A stretch of DNA of 64,000 nt, taken from assembly GCF_004027225.2 (NCBI RefSeq), contig NC_044284.2, forward strand, positions 41,216,420 through 41,280,419. Direction: 5' to 3'. The notes under the pieces were generated by a model. It was not told where the DNA came from, ran no database searches, and was given only the letters and a program-made list of their open reading frames with translations. The DNA comes from Strigops habroptila. Lineage: Eukaryota; Chordata; Aves; Psittaciformes; Psittacidae. Positions 21,201 through 30,200 of the stretch are shown here, in pieces (position 1 is the stretch's first letter; each line of letters begins with the position of its first letter). A program made the translations under genes and the position numbers.

Positions 21201-24200
21201 GCTACTTTACACCTTTTATTTCAGAGCATGTTAAAAGAGGAGCCCTTTGCTATTTAACAGATGGAGAAACTGGTGAACAGAGGGCTTAAGCAGGGAGTAA
21301 AACCCAGGTCTTGAGTGCAATCTAATGTAGTACTGCTAGAAACACCAGGAACACTTGGCTACAGGTGGCTCTCTCTACTTTTCTGTGTTATTTAAATTGT
21401 AGTATTTTCATGACACATTTTGCTGTGGGGGCCAAAGCACCTTTAAGTAAATGTCAGCTGTTGAAGGGTTCAGCAGTGGGCCTGCTCCAGGGCTGTTTTC
21501 TGACATTTCTCCGAAATAAGAGTAAAAGCTAGTGTAATGTTAGTAACTTGTAAAGCAGTCATTTAACTAGGCTTTGTTTTAGCCAACTGTGTTTCTGTGC
21601 TAGAGAAACTCAATGAAAGCTATGTATCTTAGATATTAATGGCCTTGCACAGTTGCTGTATTGTCTGAACTGAAGGACACAAACCAGTGTCATATGTATG
21701 TATTTGCAAGAAATTAACATGACATAGACTGCACATCTGAGTTCATTGTGTTGGGGGAGGGGGTGTTAATAGAAAAATATGAGGAGTACCCTAACTAGTT
21801 AACTGTAGCAAGATCCATTTATGTAAATGTCAGACATAGCTGGTGATTTGGAGACTAGAGGAATGTAAATGCATTCAGGTGGTTCTGTCATGTATGATTT
21901 CAAGGGTCTTATTAGAATCCTTTTCCAGAAATTGCAGTCCTCTAGATCTCCCTTTGTGTAAGACCTTAAACATTTCCTTCTCTGCTGTTCTGTTTAGCTC
22001 TGCAAAATGTTTCCTTTTCTTCCTTGGTGCATCACTAACATGATCATCAGTGGCAGTTATAAAATAGTTCAAAATGTTTTGAGCTGGAATGAAATGTGTC
22101 TAATATGACACTTGTTAACTGCTTAGCTAGCATTTTCTGGTAACTCCTCTTAAGCTATGGGAAACTCCCTTTGCATTGTCTGATTTTAAATTTGCCTCAT
22201 CAGGATTAACAACTTTCTTTTTTACCTCCCACCTTCCTTAAGTGCAAAATGTCTGGACACTGTGTTGTATCAGCTCTGTTATATTGGGACACTTCTCCAT
22301 GGTAAAATTCTCCATGGTGAAAAAAAGCAATAACCAGAAAGCATTGCTTGAATAAAACTGTACTTTTCAAGTGATAAGTTTTACTGTGCAGAAGAAAAGT
22401 TAAAGTGAGAGTTAATTCCTTGTTCACGTAACTTCTTGTCCTTCCATGTTATTTCTGCCCATTAGAAGTAGCCCAAGCTCTCCACATAGAAATGTTAAAA
22501 CTTCTGAGTAAAACAGATAAGCTCCGTTGCGTTTCTCTCTCAGTTAAATTTTAGTGGTATCATCTGATTGCTCTGTAATTTGCTCCAGTGCATCCAGCTT
22601 TCTTCTACCCACACTAGCCATACCTTTTCTTGCTTTGTCCCTCTCCTTAGCAATGGCACCTGTCTGACAAGGACGAGACACAGGATGATGTGCAGCCATT
22701 TTTGGATAAAGTGACTGTCCCAGGAACAACAGACCAAGACACTGAACTTGCACAGGAGGATACAGGTGAAACTTCTACAGATCCTGTGGCAGTGGTTAAG
22801 GTAAGGGCGTTTTTCTCAGCTATTGCTGTTGAGAGGGGGTTGTTCTTGGTTTTAGATTATTTGAATAACCCTTTGATTGCATTAACATGTATTTTTTTTT
22901 AAGTGACTGGCAAAGAAATTTTGACTGGCTGTTAGCATGGACTCAGAGCTATACGTTTTCTTCTTTGCTGTTGTTTCAGGTGTTATTGATGATGCACCAG
23001 TGCTCCACTGGCACATCAAGGTGTTGTGGAAACAAGACTGTTTCAGCACTTTATAGATCAAACCTGGCCCTTCTTCATTGCTCTACTTCCCATCCATTCA
23101 CAGTCTTGGAGGTTTTTGGGAGTAACTGGGAGTTACTGTGGGGCTGCATCACACAGGTCTACTTATGAGTTAGGAGGGCGGGTTTGGGAAGATTGCAGTT
23201 TGGGCTGTGCTTTGAGGCATTGCGTAGCGCTGGTGTTGCTGCTTAAGTGGTGGTTAATGATGAATCTAATAGGGCTTGCAGCGTGATGTTTTGCAGAGTG
23301 TTCTGTGCTGTAGGTTCAGCAGGGAGCCAGTATCACTCAGGATTTGTTGAGCTGCAGAAGGCATTGCAGAGCTGCAAATGGGAATGTGCCTACATGGTTT
23401 TGGATAACCACAGCTCCTTACACATCTATAGGTTGATAGTGGCTGAGACAAAAATCTTTCTAAAAGGATGAGTGGGAGAGTCAGTTCTCTCAGTTCTCAG
23501 TTGGTTCTCTCAGTCTAGGGCAGAGCTGGAACAATCAGTGTCTCAGGGATGTTATCTGAAAGGGATGGAAAGAAAGCAAGCTGGGAAACATAGAAACATA
23601 GAAACAGAATCGTAAGGGTTGGAAAGGACCTTAAGATCATCTAGTTCCAACCCCCCTGCCAGGGGCAGGGACACCTTGCCTTAAACCACGTGGTTCAAGG
23701 CTCTGTCCAGCCTGGCCTTGAACACCGCCAGGGATGGAGCATCCACAACCTCCCTGGGCAACCCATTCCAGTGCTTCACCACCCTCACTGTAAAGAACTT
23801 CTTCCTTATATCTAGTCTAAACTTCCCCTGTTTAAGTTTGGACCCATTACCCCTTGTCCTACCACTACAGTCCCTAAGGAAGAGTCCCTCCCCAGCATCC
23901 TTATAGACCCCCTTCAGATACTGGAAGGCTGCTATGAGGTCACCACGCAGCCTTCTCTTCTCCAGGCTGAACAGCCCCAACTCTCTCAGCCTGTCTTCAT
24001 ACGGGAGGTGCTCCAGCCCTCTTATCATCCTCGTGGCCCTCCTCTGGACTCGCTCCAACAGCTCCATGTCCTTTTTATGTTGAGGACACCAGAACTGTAC
24101 ACAGTACTCCAAGTGAGGTCTGACGAGAGCAGAGTAGAGGGGCAGGATCACCTCCTTCGACCTGCTGGTCACGCTTCTTTTGATGCAGCCCAGGATACGG

Positions 24201-27200
24201 TTGGCTTTCTGGGCTGCAAGTGCACACTGCCGGCTCATGTTAAGCTTCTCGTCAACCAACACCCCCAAGTCCTTTTCTGCAGGGCTGCTCTGAATCTCTT
24301 CTCTGCCCAGCCTGTAGCAGTGCCTGGGATTGCCCCGACCCAGGTGTAGGACCTTACACTTGGCTTGGTTAAACTTCATAAGGCTGGCATCGGCCCACCT
24401 CTCAAGCATGTCAAGGTCCCTCTGGATGGCATCCCTTCCCTCCAGCGTATCAACCGAACCACACAGCTTGGTGTCGTCAGCAAACTTGCTGAGGGCGCAC
24501 TCAATCCCACTGTCCATGTCGCCGACAAAGATGTTGAACAGGACCGGTCCCAACACCGATCCCTGAGGGACACCACTCGTTACAGGTTTCCAACTGGACA
24601 TCGAGCCATTTACCACAACTCTTTGTGTGCGGCCATCGAGCCAGTTTTTTATCCACCGAGTGGTCCATCTATCAAATTGATGTCTCTCCAATTTAGAGAC
24701 AAGGATGTCGTGCGGGACAGTGTCGAACGCTTTGCACAAGTCCAGGTAGATGGCGTCAACTGCTCTGCCACTGTCCATCAGTTCCGTGGCTCCATCATAG
24801 AAGGCCACCAAATTGGTCAGGCAGGATTTCCCCTTAGTGAAGCCATGTTGGCTGTCACCAACCACCTCGTTGTTTTTCATGTGCCTTAGCATGTTTTCCA
24901 GGAGAAACTGTTCCAAGATTTTGCCAGGCACAGAGGTGAGACTGACTGGTCTGTAGTTCCCCGGGTCTTCCACCTTCCCCTTCTTGAAAATGGGGGTTAT
25001 ATTACCCTTCTTCCAGTCATCGGGAGCTTCACCTGACTGCCAGGATTTTTCGAATATGATGGACAGTGGCTTAGCAACTTCATTCGCCAGCTCCTTCAGG
25101 ACCCGTGGATGGATTTCATCAGGTCCCATGGACTTGTGCACGTTCAGGTTCTTAAGATGGTCTCGAACCTGATCCTCTCCTGCAGTGGGCCTAAGGTCTT
25201 CGTTCTCACAGTCCCTGCATTTGCTTTTCAAGACTTGGGTTGTGTGGTCAGAGCATTTGCTGGTGAAGACTGAGGCAAAGAAGTCATTAAGAACCTCAGC
25301 CTTCTCCAAATCCATGGTAGCCAGTTCTCCTGATAGCTTCTGGAGAGGGCCTGCATTGTCCCTAGCCTGTCTTTTATTTGCTACGTATCTATAGAATCCT
25401 TTCCTGTTATCTTTTACATCCCTTGCCAAACTTAATTCTAGCTGGGCCTAACCCGGTCCCTAGCTTCTCGGGCAATGCTCCTATATTCTTCTCAGGCCGC
25501 CTGTCCTCGCTTCCACCTTCTATAAGCTTCTTTTTTCCCCTCTAAGTTTCCTCAGCAGCTCCTTGTCCATCCATGGAGGTCTCCTGGCCCTCCTGCTGCA
25601 CTTTCTTCTAGTCGGGATGCAACACTCTTGAGCACGTAGCAGGTGATCCTTGAATACCGACCAGCAGTCTTGGGCCCCCCTGCCCTCTAGGACTGTATCC
25701 CATGAAACTTTACTAAGGAGGTTCCTGAAGAGGCCAAAGTCTGCTTTCTTGAAGTCCAGGGCAGTGAGCTTGCTGCACGCTCTTCTCACTGTCCTGAGGA
25801 TCTCAAACTCAACCATCTTGTGATCACTAGAGCCAAGGCTGCCCTGGAGCGTTACATTTCCAACCAGTCCCTCCCTGTTGGTGAGCACAAGATCCAGCAT
25901 GGCACCTCTCCTCGTCGGCTCCTCTACTGCTTGAAAGAGGAAGTTGTCTTCCACACAATCGAGGAACCTCCTGGATTGCTTGTGCCAGGCTGTACCGTCC
26001 CTCCAACAGATGTCAGGATAGTTGAAGTCCCCCATGAGGACCAGGGCCTGCGAGCGTGAGGCTGCTCCTATCTGTCTGTAGAGCGCTTCATCCACAGAGT
26101 CCTCTTGATCAGGCAGCCTGTAACAGATCCCCACCGTAATGTCCCCCGTTGCTGTTTTCCCTTTGATCCTGACCCACAAACACTCTGTTACCTCATCACC
26201 CGTCCCCAGACAGAGTTCCATACTCTCTAGCCTATCACTGACATAGATAGCAACACCCCCTCCCCGTCTGCCTGGCCTGTCTTTTCTAAACAGCCTGTAA
26301 CCTTCCATTCCGACATTCCAGTCATAGGAGCCATCCCACCATGTTTCTGTGATACCAATGACATCATATTCCCGTAGCCTTGCACACATCTCTAATTCCT
26401 CTTGTTTGTTCCCCATACTACGGGCGTTTGTATAGAGGCACCTTAGCCGAGCTCCAAATGGAGCCGACTCAATGGCTGGGGCAGCTGGAACATCTCTACA
26501 TCGCTCCAAGCACTTATTACAGGTGCTGGCAACTGACCAGGAATGTTGGGATGGATCAATGCTCCCCTCCCCCAACACATCTAGTTTAAAGCTTTCCTGA
26601 CCAGCCTGGCAAGCCTCCTACCAAAACAGCTCTTCCCCTTCTTTGTCAGACCAGCTCCACCAGCCTCCAGTAGATCTGGCCTCCCAAATGGAGCCCCATG
26701 TTCTAAATAGCCAAACCCCTGACTATGGCACCAGCATTCTAACCATTTATTAACCTGCCAAACACGCCTAGCTTTTTTAAGGTCCACCCCTTTGCCCTGG
26801 AGAATCGATGAAAAAACTATCTGAGCTCCAGAGCCCCTAACCACCTCTCCCAGGGCTCTGTAGTCCTTCTTAATGTTTTCCAGGCTACTGCTATCTATAT
26901 CTCTAGCACCCACATGGACTACTAAGAGGGGGTAATAGTCAGCAGGACTTACTAGAGCAGGCAGCCTCTCAGCAACATCCCTGATCCGAGCCCCTGGCAG
27001 GCAACACACCTCCCTCGAGACTGGATCAGGCCGGCAGATGAGCGCCTCTGTGCCTTTCAAAGTGGAGTCCCCTACTACTATGACCCTCCTCTTTTTCCTG
27101 GAGGCACCAGTAGCGATCCTCTTTACTGGTGCATCAGCAGGATGCTCATTAGGTGTGGTGGGTGCTTTCTCATTAGCCCCCTGCAGAACCGCGAAGCAGT

Positions 27201-30200
27201 TCTGGGTGGGGACATCAGATTTAGGAGGAAGCCCCTTGTCGTTAATTGTGCTCTTCCTCCTTTTTTTGTTTGTTTTTCTCGTGACTAATTCCCAGCTTCC
27301 TGGGTTGCTGCCCTCTTTCTTTCCTATATGAGCAGTGCTAGACGTTTGCAGCCCCTGTGCAGTTTGGGCCTGGAGCAAGCAGCCCAGCTTCCTCTCAGCT
27401 TCCCTGGCATCTTTTAGCTCACCAACAGCCCCCCGCAGCTCAGCCACCTGCTGCAGGAGTGCCTCCACCAGGGCGCACCGAGTGCAGCCCTGTCCATTGT
27501 GCACCCTCGCCTCAAGAGACCAGTCGAGGCACTTTCTACACTCTGAGGTCTGCGCCGCAGCCTCCCCTCTCATCGGCTCTGTCTTTGGGGCAGAGCTCCC
27601 AAAGCGGGCCCTGGTCCTGAGGCGAGTGCTCACCTGCCTGCTCGCCCTGCCTGCGCCAACTGCCGCGCCACGCCCTGTTTGCCCGCCCTGGTCGCTCGCG
27701 CTCCCTGGGATGGGTTTTTACCCACTGAGGGCTGGTGCCGTCACTCCTGGCGCCGCCCCCTGTGAGTCAGCTGCTCGCGTCAGCTGAGCTGCCGGCTCAT
27801 GGGCAAGTCCTGTCGAGGACTTAAGGCTCCCTCAAGGAAGAGGGACCCTTGGGAGTGAGAGAAGAGGAAATCTTCTGGTAGCATGTGCAGGGCTAAATTA
27901 AAATGAGATGGAGGCAGATGGGTAGGTAGCAATAGGGTCCTTGTAAGCTAACTTAAATGCTCCCCTGCAAGTATTAAACTGAGTTTCAAAGCATAGGATC
28001 TTTCTAACTGGAATAGAGAGGTCCTGGGGACGTTTTCTGTCCCTGGCTGTGATCTCTGTTACAGTCTTTAGAAGAAGTGACAAGAATTTCTATTGAGGAA
28101 AGACACTGGGATGAAAAAATAATCCCACCTGTAGGCATTAGGGGGAGTGAAATGCACCAGTCAGCTGGTTATGAGGATAGATGGGAGGACTTTGTTTCTC
28201 TGATTCCTGCTCATCTCTTGGTCTTAGGGTTTTGTGGCAGCATCACCAAGTGGCATTCCCTCCTTTTCAGTTTTCACTGCTCATGTTTTCCTTTTCAATG
28301 GTAGTGTTCTCAATTGTGCAATTCAGGAGGAAGAGTAGATACTGCCTTGCTTCCTGCCCCTCGCAGCACTCTAGGGTATCTTGTCTGGTTTGCCTCTTCT
28401 GTAAACTGAACAGCCTCCTGTTTTAATTATTTCCATCCCAGCTTTTTCCAATGCTAACAGATGTTTTTAGTGTCCACCCTTACACCCTGTCTGTTTCTGC
28501 TTTGTCCTAGAGTGGCAGTGACACTGCCTGCACTGCAACAAGGATAGCATGGGTAGCAAGAGGAGACAACAATTATCTTTTAACCTTGTTCTTTCTCTTG
28601 TTCTAACACTCATATTTTTTGCCGCATGTTAGGCAGAGGTTTTCAATGGGCTGAAGGTATCATGCTGAGTCGTTGGTTAATTTAGTCAGCACTAAATTTC
28701 TGCTGCCCAGCTGTTGTAGGTCTCCTAGATACTTCAGGAGTACCTCATGGTCCCCTTGTGGGGGACAATTTAAATTGTTTAAATCTGCTTGTGTAAAACA
28801 ATTGTGGTGTTCTGGGCTAATCCTCTTAATGCATTCTCACCAATGGGTGAAGCACCTCTGGATGCTGATCCACCCCTTCTGAAGGTGGATGCCTTTCTTC
28901 TGGTGCCTTGACAACAGAAGAACCCTGGACAGCAAGCACCTTAGTTTTGAACAGCTGTGGTTGGGCAAGGTGAATTGCTTCTTGTCTGTGGTTTCACTAC
29001 TTTTCTCCTCTATACTGAGTTAACAAATACAAACATTGCCTCAAGTCGCTATCTAGGGCTGAGACATGTGTGATGATCCCTGAAACTTAAATATAATTTG
29101 CATTCTAAGCAAAAATGCAGAGGGACTTCCTCTGACTCAGCTCCCACTCCGTTGCAGAAACTCCCTCTCTCATTGCCATCATTTGTTCTGTGTGGGGCTG
29201 CTGATAGATGAACCAGCTGTTAATTCCTTGCTAAGACATGATGATTTGTATCTTGTAATAATCTGTCACTCTTCAGCTGTGTAGGAAAACCTTCTGGCCA
29301 AGGTTGTGAGGAGCTAGGGGTCTTTGTTGGGGTGTGGGGTTTTGGGGTTTGTTTATTTGTTTTGTTTTTCAAATCATCCACTTGCTGACATTCCAGTTCT
29401 TCGCGGACTTTGAGAGATAATAAAGATTAGAGCAGCTAATGAACCAAGCATGCACTAATCACACCCTCTCCTGAGTTTTTTTATATACATTTGCAGACAC
29501 CTCATTGTCTTGAAGAGTCCTCAAAGCCTGCTGTCCTATTCAAGTCAGTGGAAGACTCTTACACCTCCTATATGTACTCCAAGGAACCAGGAGGAATGAG
29601 CCAAGATAAGCCTGATCAGATAGAAAGATTTTCCAACAATCTCCAACTTCGTGAAGCTGTACATCCTTCTGTTCTGCTTATGGCAATACCGTTTATGGAC
29701 AACCATAACAGTACGAATAGATTTGTCAGTTAAGGTTAACATGGCAGAAAGCCAAGCAGTCTGTTACTGTGCTGTGAGTCTTGCAGTCACTATTGGGTGT
29801 CTTAGGACTGGTGCTGCTGCTTTGCTAGATGAAAATGTTGGTCTTTCCATGGGATGGAGAGGCAACAGTGATAAATGGCTGGGTGCAATGCATCGGTTTG
29901 ACCTTTGTGCAGCTAAATGGATTCCTAAATGTCTAATGGGAACAAATGTATTGAGGTTTATTTCTCCCTCTGTTGATTTTTGTCTTTTTTAGACTTTCTG
30001 CTGCTTTCATGCAGAAGTCTTTCTTTCTCCACTTCATACATGAGCCTATTTGTTTCATACCAAGAGCCTCTCAATCTCTCAACTGTAAGGGACAAAAGCT
30101 TTTTTTTTTTTAAACCTTATAAGGTCCCTGCCTGGGTGTTCGTTTTCCATCTTCCAAATGATGAAGAAATTTACAACACCCATATGAGAGTTGCCTGTTT

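Larger units (their letters stand above)
19148..22650 (+). other. TDRD5: TDRD5 introns 8 and 9
   Basis: Introns 19148-20409 and 20572-22650, AT-rich. A T20 tract sits at 19441-19460. No coding similarity or recognised repeat elsewhere. Confidence 0.7.
23587..27845 (-). mobile_element. Near full-length CR1 LINE retrotransposon
   Basis: A non-LTR retrotransposon inserted antisense in TDRD5 intron 10. Read on the minus strand: a GC-rich 5' region (about 27845-27634), ORF1, ORF2 endonuclease, ORF2 reverse transcriptase, a short 3'UTR, and a tail of TTTCTATG-type repeats ending at about 23587. About 4.2 kb is the length of a complete CR1. ORF1 and most of ORF2 are open; three lesions sit together at 25440-25525. 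This implies a young insertion compared with the other CR1 pieces here. The 5' limit is estimated from the drop in CpG content. Confidence 0.95.

Noticed and set aside
22980-23109. Possible extra TDRD5 exon after acceptor TTGTTTCAG at 22979
   Set aside because: The phase would fit, but the translation shows no TDRD5 similarity and no good donor at a consistent phase; left out.
23718-24889. Plus-strand open frames opposite the CR1
   Set aside because: Antisense shadows of the CR1 reverse-transcriptase frame.
26578-26583. TAGATG stop-start overlap as a reinitiation site for CR1 ORF2
   Set aside because: The ATG next to the ORF1 stop is in the ORF1 frame, not the ORF2 frame, so simple reinitiation there would not make ORF2 protein.
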